In this document: positions 38,620 through 46,749 of the stretch, piece after piece
How positions within the stretch are numbered: position 1 is the stretch's first letter
How the letters are laid out: each line of letters starts with the position of its first letter
Assembly (NCBI RefSeq): GCF_009834515.1
Contig: NZ_CP019426.1
Coordinates: 857,501-921,500, forward strand
Reading direction: 5' to 3'
DNA: 64,000 nucleotides
Source of the DNA: Pseudomonas sp. R84
Lineage (GTDB): Bacteria; Pseudomonadota; Gammaproteobacteria; Pseudomonadales; Pseudomonadaceae
Notes under the pieces: model-generated
Database searches by the model: none
Told to the model about the DNA's origin: nothing
Seen by the model: only the letters and a program-made list of their open reading frames with translations
Position numbers and translations under genes: made by a program

Positions 38620-39531
38620 GTGAAAGCCAGATCCGATGAGTTGCAGATTTTCGTCTGCGTAATCGAATGCGGTTCGATTTCTGCCGCCGCTGAGCAGGTC
38701 GGGCAAACGCCGTCGGCGGTCAGCCGCACGTTGTCGCGGCTGGAAGCCAAGCTCGACACCACGCTGATCAATCGCACCACGCGGCGCATGGACCTGACCG
38801 AAGAGGGCAAGTATTTCTTCGAGCAGGCCAAGCTGATTCTCGATCAGATGGAGCAACTCGAAGAGCGTCTGTCTTCACGTCAGCAAACCCCGTCCGGGCG
38901 CTTGCGCATTAATGCCGCGTCACCGTTCATGCTCCACGCGGTCGTCCCGTACATCGACGAATTCCGCCGCCTCTATCCGGACATCCAGCTCGAACTCAAC
39001 AGCAATGACCTGATCATTGACCTGCTGGAACAAAGCACCGACATCGCCATCCGTATCGGCACCCTGGCTGACTCGACGCTGCACGCGCGCTCGCTCGGTT
39101 GCAGTCCGCTGCTGATCGTCGCCAGCCCTGCCTACCTGGAAAAACATGGCGCGCCGCAGCAAGTCGCCGATCTGAGCGAACACAACTTGCTCGGCTTCAC
39201 CCAGAACGAAGGCCTCAACCAATGGCCGCTGCGCTATGTGCACGGCGACCGCTGGCCAATCACCCCGGCGATCAGCGCCTCCAGCGGCGAGACCGTGCGC
39301 CACCTGGCGCTGGAAGGGCAGGGCATCGCCTGTCTGTCGCACTTCATGACCATCGATGACATCCGTGCCGGGCGCCTGAAAGTCCTGCTCGGCGAATTCA
39401 ACAGCGGTTATCGCCAGCCGATCAACGCCGTGTACTACCGTAACTCGCAACTGGCGCTGCGCATTCAGTGCTTCCTCGACTTTATCCAGAGCAAACTCGC
39501 CGCTTACGCCAGCGCCGACTTTAAGGGCTGA
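38620..39531 (+). CDS. LysR-family transcriptional regulator
   Basis: The 303-residue product has an HTH (DELQIFVCVIECGSISAAAE, QTPSAVSRTLSRLEAKL) and an effector domain (GRLRINAASPFMLHAVVPYI). The GTG at 38620 is chosen: AGAGG lies 9-13 bases before it, and the HTH starts within a few residues. An in-frame TTG at 38596 lies inside the repeat and lacks a site. It lies downstream of mdaB on the same strand and upstream of the epimerase-like gene, either of which may be a target. Confidence 0.88.
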   Translation: MKARSDELQIFVCVIECGSISAAAEQVGQTPSAVSRTLSRLEAKLDTTLINRTTRRMDLTEEGKYFFEQAKLILDQMEQLEERLSSRQQTPSGRLRINAASPFMLHAVVPYIDEFRRLYPDIQLELNSNDLIIDLLEQSTDIAIRIGTLADSTLHARSLGCSPLLIVASPAYLEKHGAPQQVADLSEHNLLGFTQNEGLNQWPLRYVHGDRWPITPAISASSGETVRHLALEGQGIACLSHFMTIDDIRAGRLKVLLGEFNSGYRQPINAVYYRNSQLALRIQCFLDFIQSKLAAYASADFKG

Positions 39532-39634
39532 TTCGTGACCTCTGCGCAAGAGTGAATTGGGCGGCGGCGGGTTTTTCCCTGCGGCTCACGGGCCGATACT
39601 CGTCTCATCACTTACTCACGCAGGGAGTTTCTCC

Positions 39635-40528
39635 ATGAACGTATTTGTCACCGGCGCTGCCGGATTTATCGGCGGCTCGATTGCTACCGGTCTGGCTCAG
39701 GCCGGTCATAAAGTCACCGGTTTGGTGCGCAGCGCCGAACAGGCTGAAGAGCTGAAAGCCATCGGGATCATCCCGGTCATCGGCACTCTCGACGACAAAA
39801 CACTGCTCGCCGAACAGGCCCGCGCTGCCGACGCGGTGATCAACGCCGCCAGCAGCGATCATCGCGGTGCAGTTGAAGCGTTGCTCGATGCCTTGCGCGG
39901 TTCCAACAAAGTGTTCCTGCACACCAGCGGTTCGAGCATCGTCGGTGATGCCTCGGGCGGTAAATCCAGCGACGTCATCTACTACGAGGACAACCTGCCG
40001 GAGCCGACCGTCGACAAGGCCGCCCGCGTGGCCATCGACAACCTGATCCTCGCGGCGGCGAAGGACGGCGTGAATTCGGCAGTGATCTGCAACACGCTGA
40101 TCTATGGCCACAGCCTGGGCGTCAACCGCGACAGTGTGCAATTGCCGCGACTGCTCAAACAAGCACGCAAAAGCGGGGTAGTGCGCCACGTCGGCACTGG
40201 CCAGAACATCTGGTCCAACGTGCATATCGAAGACGTCGTTGCCCTGTATCTGCTGGCGCTGACCAAAAACGTACCGGGTACTTTCTACTTCGTCGAAAGC
40301 GGCGAAGCGTCGTTCATCGACATGACCACCGCCATGGCTGAAGCGCTGAACCTGGGCCAACCGCAAGACTGGCCGTTGAAAGACGCTGAAGCCGAGTGGG
40401 GCTACGAAATGGCCAACTACGGCCTCGGCTCCAACAGCCGAGTGCGCGGCAAACACGCCCGCGAACTGCTGGGCTGGGCACCGAAGCGCACGTCGGTGGT
40501 TGAATGGATTCGTAACGAAATGGTGTGA
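39635..40528 (+). CDS. NAD(P)-dependent epimerase/reductase-like extended SDR
   Basis: The 297-residue product has the extended-SDR nucleotide motif VFVTGAAGFIGGSIATGL, then HTSGSSIVGD and the substrate region with VICNTLIYGHSLG. CAGGGAG precedes the ATG. Such proteins are commonly annotated as NAD-dependent epimerase/dehydratase; the substrate is unknown. The last 57 bases, including the stop, recur exactly at 41538-41594, flanking an inserted segment that begins right after this stop codon. Confidence 0.87.
   Translation: MNVFVTGAAGFIGGSIATGLAQAGHKVTGLVRSAEQAEELKAIGIIPVIGTLDDKTLLAEQARAADAVINAASSDHRGAVEALLDALRGSNKVFLHTSGSSIVGDASGGKSSDVIYYEDNLPEPTVDKAARVAIDNLILAAAKDGVNSAVICNTLIYGHSLGVNRDSVQLPRLLKQARKSGVVRHVGTGQNIWSNVHIEDVVALYLLALTKNVPGTFYFVESGEASFIDMTTAMAEALNLGQPQDWPLKDAEAEWGYEMANYGLGSNSRVRGKHARELLGWAPKRTSVVEWIRNEMV
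40472..40528 (+). repeat. 57-bp direct repeat, copy 1 (3' end of the epimerase-like gene)
   Basis: The 57 bases from GGCTGGGCACCG to GGTGTGA, ending at the TGA stop, are identical base for base to 41538-41594. The second copy has no gene body in front of it. The two copies bound a 1-kb segment carrying fic and a small ORF, the layout left by integration at a gene 3' end or by a duplication. Confidence 0.95.
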
Positions 40529-40569
40529 TTGCTGTTTGAGCCCCGCCGGGCTTTGTTATCACCCTTTAG

Positions 40570-40600
40570 AACGGCTGCCATTGGGCAGCCGTTTTCGTTT
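40570..40600 (+). terminator. Rho-independent terminator
   Basis: AACGGCTGCC (40570-40579) pairs with GGCAGCCGTT (40584-40593), followed by TTTCGTTT. A shorter AGCCC/GGGCT hairpin precedes it at 40539-40552. It ends transcription from the epimerase-like gene before fic. Confidence 0.88.
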
Positions 40601-40668
40601 CGGGCTTTGCGCTTGTGTCACGCCAGACCTATGGTGCTCTGAACATTGCCAGTTCAGCAGGTACAAGG

Positions 40669-41302
40669 ATGATTAACCGTTATGACGCAGAAGGTGCACA
40701 GAGCCGCTTTCAGCCTGGCTCTAAGGATCAAGTGCTGAGCAATAAACTGGGAATTATCGAACCCGAAGACATGGATGATGCAGAGCTGGTTTTGTTGGAA
40801 AAGCTCTACCAATCTGTACTCATCGAGCATTTGCCTGATCGGTCACTCACTGTTCAGGATCTGAAGGATTGGCATCGACACTGGCTCGGGAACATCTATC
40901 CATGGGCGGGCGATGTCCGTGCGGTAAATTTGGGCAAGGATGGATTTTTCTTCGCCGCTGCGCCGCTGCGCCGCTGCGCCGCAGATTCCTCGGTTGCTCG
41001 ACGTATTTGAAAGGGACTGTCTTGCCAAATACATGCCATGCCGGCCCGATCTGGACGAGAACCTGATTCGCGCCATTGCTGTAACGCACGTCGAGTTCAT
41101 CCTTATTCATCCCTTTCGCGAAGGTAACGGACGCTTGTCGCGATTACTGGCGGATGTCATGGCCGTGCAGGCGGGCTACGTGCCGCTGGACTACAGCAGT
41201 TGGGAGCGAAACAAAGAGGCTTATTTTGCAGCCATCAACCAAGGGCTGAACTGCAACTACGAACCCATGGAGTATTGGGTCCGACAAGCATTATGGACTT
41301 GA
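40669..41302 (+). pseudogene. fic: Fic-domain protein (AMPylase type), out of frame at an 8-bp repeat
   Basis: The start is ATG 40669 with AAGG close upstream. The first part (MINRYDAEGAQSRFQPGSKD through HRHWLGNIYPWAGDVRAVNL) is a normal Fic N-terminal half. After GKDGFFFA the frame shifts at three tandem copies of CCGCTGCG and ends at 41010. The downstream half continues in another frame with PQIPRLLDVFERDCLAKYMP, the intact catalytic motif HPFREGNGRLSR, and a C-terminus ending at 41302. With one repeat unit instead of three (or with four) the two halves read as one protein of about 205 residues. Fic proteins transfer AMP to target proteins and often act as toxins. As written the gene should be off, but the repeat could let it switch. 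Confidence 0.85.
40955..40978 (+). repeat. Tandem octanucleotide repeat (3 x CCGCTGCG) inside fic
   Basis: Three exact head-to-tail copies of CCGCTGCG occupy 40955-40978 and are followed by the partial copy CCGC. Each unit gained or lost shifts the frame by two bases. The single-unit version reads Phe-Ala-Ala-Ala-Pro-Gln-Ile-Pro-Arg straight into the conserved Fic segment, so the two extra units are the cause of the frame break. Confidence 0.93.
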
Positions 41303-41309
41303 GGCGGGA

Positions 41310-41471
41310 CTACTTGGCCAGGGACAAGTGCAGGAACTTACTGGACCTGAGTTTGAGTTTGCGCTCAATGGTCTCGACGCATTGACCTGTCTCGATGGCT
41401 GTCGAACTGGCAACTGCGCGGATCAACGTTTCGGTTGTCAGTTTTTTTTTGGTGCGAGGCGTGGGGCTCAT
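41310..41471 (-). CDS. Small basic protein convergent with fic
   Basis: The 53-residue ORF starts at ATG 41471, with CGGAG 8-12 bases upstream. It has a lysine-rich N-terminus (SPTPRTKKKLTTETLIR), a central VASSTAIETGQCVETIERKL and a basic C-terminus. I do not recognise the family. SSTAIETG loosely resembles the [S/T]xxxE[G/N] inhibitory motif of Fic antitoxins, but the residue after Glu is Thr, and antitoxins of this class are normally encoded upstream of fic on the same strand. Its stop lies 8 bp from the fic stop, within the repeat-bounded segment, so it probably travelled with fic. Confidence 0.5.
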   Translation of the reverse strand: MSPTPRTKKKLTTETLIRAVASSTAIETGQCVETIERKLKLRSSKFLHLSLAK

Positions 41472-41537
41472 GGCAGGGACTCCGCGGAGGTTGTCAGGCG
41501 AGTATAGCGCTTGGCTGGATTTGAAAAACATGTCCAT

Positions 41538-41594
41538 GGCTGGGCACCGAAGCGCACGTCGGTGGTTGAATGGATTCGTAACGAAATGGTGTGA
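41538..41594 (+). repeat. 57-bp direct repeat, copy 2
   Basis: This is identical to 40472-40528. It encodes in frame the last 18 codons and stop of the epimerase-like protein, but without a preceding coding region. It marks the right edge of the fic-bearing segment. The sequence after it differs from that after copy 1. Confidence 0.95.
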
Positions 41595-41652
41595 GTCGTC
41601 CACCAGCTCCCACAGGTTTTGCGCATTCTGTCTGGAGGAATGCGATCAAAAC

Positions 41653-41742
41653 TGTGGGAGCGAGCCTGCTCGCGAAAGCGCTGGATCAGTCGGCAGAGAT
41701 GTTGAATGTGATGCCGCCTTCGCGAGCAGGCTCGCTCCCACA
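41653..41742. repeat. REP-type inverted pair
   Basis: TGTGGGAGCGAGCCTGCTCG at the left and CGAGCAGGCTCGCTCCCACA at the right are perfect mirrors around a 50-bp centre. It occupies most of the 41595-41934 gap before the gntP-like gene. The rest of the gap holds only a lower-GC stretch (41770-41880) that may contain that gene's promoter. Confidence 0.92.
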
Positions 41743-41934
41743 TTGATTTCTCGTTCACCGAAAAGCCATGTAAATCCCGCCCCGTGATTTTCATTAATCA
41801 CGACAAGACATATCCATCTGCGACACGCCTTGCCTCTCCACGAAAATTACTTTCATGTGGTTTGAAATCTCGATCTCGAAATGATTTATGAGTTTCACAA
41901 CCCATTCGAACGTGACCCTTTCGAGGAGTACCGC

Positions 41935-43284
41935 ATGACGCCTTCCTTCGGCTATTGGCTGCTGGTCTATGCCGCCGTCGCCATCATCGCGCTGATCGTG
42001 TTGATCGCCCGTTACCGGCTCAACCCGTTCATTGTCATCACCCTGATTTCCATTGGTCTTCCGCTGGTCGCGGGCATGCCGCCGTCAGGCGTGGTGGGGG
42101 CGTATGAGGCCGGGGTGGGCAAGACGCTGGGGCATATTGCGCTGGTGGTCGCGCTGGGGACGATGCTCGGCAAGATGATGGCCGAGTCCGGCGGCGCCGA
42201 GCAGATGGCGCGCACGCTGATCGACAAGTTTGGCGAGAAGAACGCGCACTGGGCGATGGTCTGCATCGCCTTCCTGGTCGGGCTGCCGCTGTTCTTCGAG
42301 GTCGGTTTTGTCTTGCTGGTGCCGATTGCCTTTACCGTGGCGCGCCGCGTCGGCGTGTCGATTCTGATGGTCGGTCTGCCGATGGTCGCCGGCCTGTCGG
42401 TGGTGCATGCGCTGGTGCCGCCGCACCCGGCGGCGATGCTGGCGGTGCAGGCTTATCAGGCTTCAGTCGGGCAGACCTTGCTGTACGCGATTGCCATCGG
42501 CATTCCAACGGCAATCATTGCCGGCCCGCTGTACGCCAGATTCATCGTGCCGCGCATTCACTTGCCGGCCGATAACCCGCTGGAAAAGCAATTTCTCGAC
42601 CGCGAACCGCGCGACAAACTACCGGGTTTCGGCATCACCATGGCGACCATTCTGTTGCCGGTGGTGTTGATGCTGATCGGCGGCTGGGCCAACCTGATTT
42701 CCACCCCGGGCAGCAGCTTCAACCAGTTTCTGTTGTTCATCGGTAACTCGGTGATTGCGCTGCTGCTGGCGACCTTGTTGAGCTTCTGGACGCTGGGTAT
42801 CGCCCAGGGTTTCAACCGCGAATCGATTCTGAAATTCACCAACGAATGCCTGGCACCCACCGCCAGTATCACCCTGCTGGTGGGTGCTGGCGGTGGCTTG
42901 AACCGCATTCTGGTCGACGCGGGCGTCACCGATCAGATCGTCGGCCTCGCTCATGAGTTTCACCTGTCGCCGCTGATCATGGGCTGGCTGTTCGCCGCGC
43001 TGATGCGTATCGCCACCGGTTCGGCGACCGTGGCCATGACCACCGCGTCCGGCGTGGTCGCGCCGGTGGCCATTGGTCTGGGTTATCCACACCCTGAACT
43101 GTTGGTGCTGGCGACCGGCGCTGGCTCGGTTATCTTTTCCCACGTCAACGACGGCGGCTTCTGGTTGATCAAGGAATACTTCAACATGACGGTCGCGCAG
43201 ACGTTCAAGACCTGGACCGTGCTCGAGACGTTGATCTCGCTGGTCGCGTTCGGGCTGACTGTCGGCCTTTCTTATCTGCTGTAA
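41935..43284 (+). CDS. GntP-family permease
   Basis: The 449-residue polytopic transporter has about 12-14 helices. Family features are GLPLVAGMPPSGVVGAYEAG, LGTMLGKMMAESGGAEQMA, FFEVGFVLLVPIAFTVAR, HALVPPHPAAM, and FSHVNDGGFWLIKEYFNM near the C-terminus. An in-frame ATG at 41881 exists, but ATG 41935 has AGGAG 9-13 bases upstream and gives the normal family start. Classic members import gluconate, but its operon partners (RpiR regulator, D-aminoacylase) point to N-acyl-D-amino acids or related compounds. Confidence 0.9.
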   Translation: MTPSFGYWLLVYAAVAIIALIVLIARYRLNPFIVITLISIGLPLVAGMPPSGVVGAYEAGVGKTLGHIALVVALGTMLGKMMAESGGAEQMARTLIDKFGEKNAHWAMVCIAFLVGLPLFFEVGFVLLVPIAFTVARRVGVSILMVGLPMVAGLSVVHALVPPHPAAMLAVQAYQASVGQTLLYAIAIGIPTAIIAGPLYARFIVPRIHLPADNPLEKQFLDREPRDKLPGFGITMATILLPVVLMLIGGWANLISTPGSSFNQFLLFIGNSVIALLLATLLSFWTLGIAQGFNRESILKFTNECLAPTASITLLVGAGGGLNRILVDAGVTDQIVGLAHEFHLSPLIMGWLFAALMRIATGSATVAMTTASGVVAPVAIGLGYPHPELLVLATGAGSVIFSHVNDGGFWLIKEYFNMTVAQTFKTWTVLETLISLVAFGLTVGLSYLL

Positions 43285-43300
43285 CCGGAGCCCGCCGCCC

Positions 43301-44161
43301 ATGGACATCCTCTACCAGATCCGCGCCCGTCAGGATTCCTTCAGCGCGGGCGAAGGCCGTATCGCCCGGCTGATGCTCGACGACGTCGGTTTCGCCGCGA
43401 GTGCCAGCCTCGAAGACCTCGCGCAACGCGCCGAAGTCAGTACCGCCACGCTGTCGCGTTTTGCCCGTACGGTCGGTTGCCGCGACCTGCGCGATCTGCG
43501 CCTGCAACTGGCTCAGGCCAGCGGCGTTGGCAGCCGGTTTCTCGACCCGGCGGGCACGCCTGAACAGTCGGCGTTCTACGGGCAGATCGTCGGCGATATC
43601 GAAACCACGCTGCGCCAGCATCTGGCCGGATTCGACGAATCGCGCTTTGCCGATGCGGTGAAAATGCTCGGCCAGGCACGAATGATTCACGCCTTCGGCT
43701 TGGGCGGTTGCTCGACCCTGTGCAGCGATGAATTGCAGGTTCGCCTGGTGCGCCTCGGCTATCCGATCGCGGTGTGCCATGACGCGGTGATGATGCGCGT
43801 CACCGCCGCCAGCCTGAACGCCGAGCAAGTGCTCATCGTCTGCTCGCTGACCGGCATCACCCCGGAATTGCTCGAGACTGTCGAGCTGGCGCGCAACTAC
43901 GGCGCACGCATTCTGGCGATCACCCGCGCCGACTCGCCACTGGCAGAACTGGCCGACATCGTCCTGCCGCTGCAAGGCGCAGAAACCTCGTTCATCTACA
44001 AACCGACGGCGGCCCGCTACGGCATGCTGCTCGCCATCGATGTGCTGGCGACCGAGCTGGCGCTGGCCAGTCCTGAAGACAATCAAGAACGTCTGCGGCG
44101 GATCAAACTCGCCCTCGACGAATACCGTGGCGGCGACGATCACCTGCCGCTGGGAGACTGA
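43301..44161 (+). CDS. RpiR-family regulator (HTH plus SIS domain)
   Basis: The 286-residue product has an N-terminal HTH_6 (FSAGEGRIARLMLDDVGF, LAQRAEVSTATLSRFARTV) and a C-terminal SIS domain (IHAFGLGGCSTLCSDELQV, VLIVCSLTGITPELLETV). Such proteins sense phosphosugars or amino-sugar-like ligands. Here it sits between the permease gene (16 bp away) and the D-aminoacylase gene, which starts 1 bp after its stop, so it is the likely local regulator of the operon it belongs to. Confidence 0.92.
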   Translation: MDILYQIRARQDSFSAGEGRIARLMLDDVGFAASASLEDLAQRAEVSTATLSRFARTVGCRDLRDLRLQLAQASGVGSRFLDPAGTPEQSAFYGQIVGDIETTLRQHLAGFDESRFADAVKMLGQARMIHAFGLGGCSTLCSDELQVRLVRLGYPIAVCHDAVMMRVTAASLNAEQVLIVCSLTGITPELLETVELARNYGARILAITRADSPLAELADIVLPLQGAETSFIYKPTAARYGMLLAIDVLATELALASPEDNQERLRRIKLALDEYRGGDDHLPLGD

Positions 44162-44162
44162 C

Positions 44163-45620
44163 ATGCTGTACGACACGCTGATTCGCAACGCCCTGATCAT
44201 CGATGGCAGCAACATGCCCGGTTACCGCGCCGACGTGGCGATTCGTGAGGGCCGCATCGAGCGTATCGGTGCCTTGCACGACGCCACGGCAACCGAAGAA
44301 GTCGACGCCGCCGGCCGCGTGCTGGCGCCGGGTTTCATCGACGTGCACACCCACGACGACACGGTGGTGATTCGTCAGCCAGAGATGCTGCCCAAGCTCA
44401 GCCAGGGCGTGACCACGGTGATTGTCGGCAACTGCGGGATCAGCGCTTCGCCCGTGACATTGAAGGGCAATCCGCCCGACCCGATGAACCTGCTCGGTAC
44501 AGCGGCGGCATTCGTTTATCCGCGCTTCAGCGATTACCGCGCGGCGGTGGAAGCGGCCAATACCACGCTGAACGTGGCGGCACTGATCGGCCACACGGCG
44601 CTGCGCAGCAATCATCTGGATGATTTGTTCCGTACCGCGACGCCAGAAGAAATCGCCGCGATGCGCGAGCAGTTACGCGAAAGCCTTGAGGCCGGTGCAT
44701 TGGGTTTATCCACAGGTCTGGCGTATGCGAGCGCCTACAACGCCTCCACCGATGAGGTGATGCAACTGACTGAAGAACTCACGGCCTTTGGCGCGGTGTA
44801 CACCACCCATTTGCGCAGCGAATTTGCCCCGGTTCTGGAAGCGATGGACGAGGCGTTTCAGATCGGTCGACATGCGAAATCGCCAGTGATTATTTCCCAC
44901 CTCAAATGTGCCGGCGTCGGTAACTGGGGGCGCAGTCCGCAGTTGCTCGCGTCGTTGGAAGAGGCAGCGAAAACTCACCCGGTCGGCTGCGATTGCTACC
45001 CGTATGCGGCGAGTTCTTCGACGCTGGATTTGAAGCAAGTCACCGATGCTCATCGCATCACCATCACCTGGTCGACGCCGCACCCGGAAGTCAGCGGTCG
45101 CGATCTGATCGACATCGCTGCCGAATGGAATCTGAAGCTGCTCGATGCCGCGAAACGCCTACAACCGGCAGGCGCGGTGTATTACGGCATGGACGAGGCG
45201 GATGTACGAAGAATCCTCGCCCATCCGTTGTCGATGGTGGGTTCTGACGGACTGCCGGAAGACCCGTTCCCGCACCCACGCCTGTGGGGCGCTTTCCCAC
45301 GGGTGTTGGGACATTTCAGTCGTGATGTCGGGCTGTTTCCGCTGCACACCGCCGTACACAAGATGACCGGTTTGTCGGCGGCGCGATTCGGGCTGAAAGA
45401 GCGCGGTGAGATTCGTGAAGGTTATTGGGCGGATCTGGTGTTGTTCGATCCGGCGACGGTGCGTGATGTCGCGGATTTCAATGATCCACAACGGGCTGCG
45501 CAGGGGATTGATGTGGTTTGGATCAATGGCGTGTTGAGTTACCGCGATGGACAGGCGAATGGTCGCAGGGAAGGGCGGTTTCTCGCTCGACAGGGTGATC
45601 TGCGCGACAACTTTCACTGA
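44163..45620 (+). CDS. dan: N-acyl-D-amino-acid deacylase (D-aminoacylase)
   Basis: The 485-residue amidohydrolase has the TIM-barrel metal motif FIDVHTHDD, then GVTTVIVGNCGISASP with the metal-bridging Cys of D-aminoacylases, ISHLKCAG, and the catalytic Asp in MVGSDGLPEDPFPHPRLWG. The C-terminal beta-sandwich (REGYWADLVLFDPATV) is complete. It releases D-amino acids from N-acyl forms. It starts 1 bp after the RpiR stop and ends the permease-regulator-enzyme operon. No racemase or deaminase follows. Confidence 0.92.
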   Translation: MLYDTLIRNALIIDGSNMPGYRADVAIREGRIERIGALHDATATEEVDAAGRVLAPGFIDVHTHDDTVVIRQPEMLPKLSQGVTTVIVGNCGISASPVTLKGNPPDPMNLLGTAAAFVYPRFSDYRAAVEAANTTLNVAALIGHTALRSNHLDDLFRTATPEEIAAMREQLRESLEAGALGLSTGLAYASAYNASTDEVMQLTEELTAFGAVYTTHLRSEFAPVLEAMDEAFQIGRHAKSPVIISHLKCAGVGNWGRSPQLLASLEEAAKTHPVGCDCYPYAASSSTLDLKQVTDAHRITITWSTPHPEVSGRDLIDIAAEWNLKLLDAAKRLQPAGAVYYGMDEADVRRILAHPLSMVGSDGLPEDPFPHPRLWGAFPRVLGHFSRDVGLFPLHTAVHKMTGLSAARFGLKERGEIREGYWADLVLFDPATVRDVADFNDPQRAAQGIDVVWINGVLSYRDGQANGRREGRFLARQGDLRDNFH

Positions 45621-45738
45621 GGTTTCGCGGACTGGATCACAGTGATGGCACATTGCGACTAAAGAAAGTCATCAACAGGCCGAATTGCTGACATCCACCC
45701 CGTCTACACTGTGGGGCCAATCAGTCAGGGAGCACCCC

Positions 45739-46107
45739 ATGAGCTTCGGCAAAACCACCCCGATCCTGCGGATCTTCGATGAAGCCAAAGCTGTCGAGTT
45801 TTACGTCGACTTCCTCGGTTTCAAGATCGACTGGCAGCATCGCTTCGAGGCGAATTTTCCGTTGTATCTGCAGGTGTCGCGTGGCGAATGTGTGTTGCAT
45901 TTGTCCGAGCATCATGGCGATGCGTGCCCGGGTTCGGCGCTGCGTATCGAGACGGATGAGCTGGAGGCGTTTCAGCAGCAGTTGGTGGCCAAGGATTACA
46001 AGTTTTCGCACCCGGGTATTCAGGCGATGCCGTGGGGGAGTCAGGACATGACGATTGTTGATCCGTTTGGTAATCGGCTGGTGTTTACCAACGCGATTTG
46101 TCTCTGA
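45739..46107 (+). CDS. VOC-superfamily (glyoxalase/bleomycin-resistance fold) protein
   Basis: The 122-residue product has LRIFDEAKAVEFYVDFLGFK at the N-terminus and MTIVDPFGNRLVFTNA at the C-terminus, the two halves of the paired beta-alpha-beta-beta-beta fold, plus LHLSEHHGDACPGSALRIE. The CAGGGAG box precedes ATG 45739. Members are close to glyoxalase/bleomycin-resistance proteins, and the function is not predictable from sequence. It stands alone, 118 bp after the D-aminoacylase gene. Confidence 0.88.
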   Translation: MSFGKTTPILRIFDEAKAVEFYVDFLGFKIDWQHRFEANFPLYLQVSRGECVLHLSEHHGDACPGSALRIETDELEAFQQQLVAKDYKFSHPGIQAMPWGSQDMTIVDPFGNRLVFTNAICL

Positions 46108-46116
46108 GCTGAAAAG

Positions 46117-46293
46117 CCCCTCACCCTAGCCCTCTCCCGGAGGGAGAGGGGACTGAACGAGTTGTCTGGCGCTGTACATCGACCTGAAAGACCGAGTCGA
46201 TTATGGATTCACAGCAGCACTCTCAGGTCGGTGTATCTAGTGAACATCCCCCGGTCGGCCCCCTCTCCCTCGGGAGAGGGCTGGGGTGAGGGG
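46117..46293. repeat. Large inverted repeat (CCCTCTCCC family)
   Basis: CCCCTCACCCTAGCCCTCTC at the left end and GAGAGGGCTGGGGTGAGGGG at the right end are near-perfect mirrors. Each arm also contains a local CTCTCCC/GGGAGAG hairpin. The whole unit is about 177 bp and lies between the VOC gene and the DUF6124 gene. It is a widespread intergenic repeat type in gamma-proteobacteria. Confidence 0.88.
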
Positions 46294-46314
46294 AAAATGG
46301 CACACCGCAAAAAG

Positions 46315-46355
46315 AAGCCCGCCACCTGACCATCACAGTCGGGCAGCGGGCTTTT
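46315..46355 (-). terminator. Bidirectional Rho-independent terminator
   Basis: AAGCCCGC (46315-46322) pairs with GCGGGCTT (46346-46353), with T runs on both strands (TTTTT after it on plus, and CTTCTTTTT on minus). On the minus strand it starts 4 bp after the DUF6124 gene stop and so ends that gene. Confidence 0.88.
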
Positions 46356-46358
46356 TCG

Positions 46359-46724
46359 TTACTCGGTCGGCACTAACCTGTCCAACACGCGATTGACGGC
46401 CATTTCCGCCACCATCACCACTTGCGCGATGCCCTGCAGGGTTTTGCGGTGAGTGCCTTCAACCTGCGCGGCATGGTTGTTGAGCATGACGGTCGCCGAG
46501 CCAAGAGTTTCGCTGGCGTCGGCCAGCAGGGATTCGGTGCCTGCCTCGGGGTTGGCCATGTACAGCGTGTTGGGCGAGTAGGGCGTTGCCATGAGGTCGG
46601 CGTTCGTCGGACCGAGGTAGTGATCGAGGGCGCGTTCGGCGGCTTCGTGGAATTTCTTCGAATCAGCGGATTCGTAGGGGGAGGCCGGGTCAGTGACCGG
46701 CGGGTTTGGCGTTATCTTGAACAT
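46359..46724 (-). CDS. DUF6124-family protein
   Basis: The 121-residue product starts MFKITPNPPVTDPASPYESA, the recognisable opening of this Pseudomonas-restricted family. It is followed by ADSKKFHEAAERALDHYLG and a C-terminal helical region (VMLNNHAAQVEGTHRKTLQG). ATG 46724 has AGGGAA upstream; the open frame beyond it is non-coding. No enzymatic or binding motif is seen, and the function is unknown. It stands alone, with a structured upstream region and its own terminator. Confidence 0.8.
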   Translation of the reverse strand: MFKITPNPPVTDPASPYESADSKKFHEAAERALDHYLGPTNADLMATPYSPNTLYMANPEAGTESLLADASETLGSATVMLNNHAAQVEGTHRKTLQGIAQVVMVAEMAVNRVLDRLVPTE

Positions 46725-46749
46725 AGCTGTGTTCCCTTTGTTGAGCGGC

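Larger units (their letters stand above)
40529..41594. mobile_element. Probable 1.07-kb insertion carrying fic and a small ORF
   Basis: The segment between the two 57-bp repeats, counted with the right copy, is 1066 bp. It holds a terminator, the fic gene and a small convergent ORF, and regenerates the 3' end of the target gene at its far side. No integrase, transposase or terminal inverted repeat is seen, so if it moved it did so with help in trans. An alternative is a tandem duplication with later loss of most of one copy. The G+C of the fic gene looks lower than that of the neighbours. Confidence 0.5.

Noticed and set aside
40529..41594. Insertion sequence as explanation for the repeat-bounded segment
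   Set aside because: No transposase and no terminal inverted repeats are present, and a 57-bp target duplication is far longer than those of known IS families.
46117..46293. Large inverted repeat considered as a novel element
   Set aside because: It matches the CCCTCTCCC/GGGAGAGGG intergenic repeat type common across gamma-proteobacteria.
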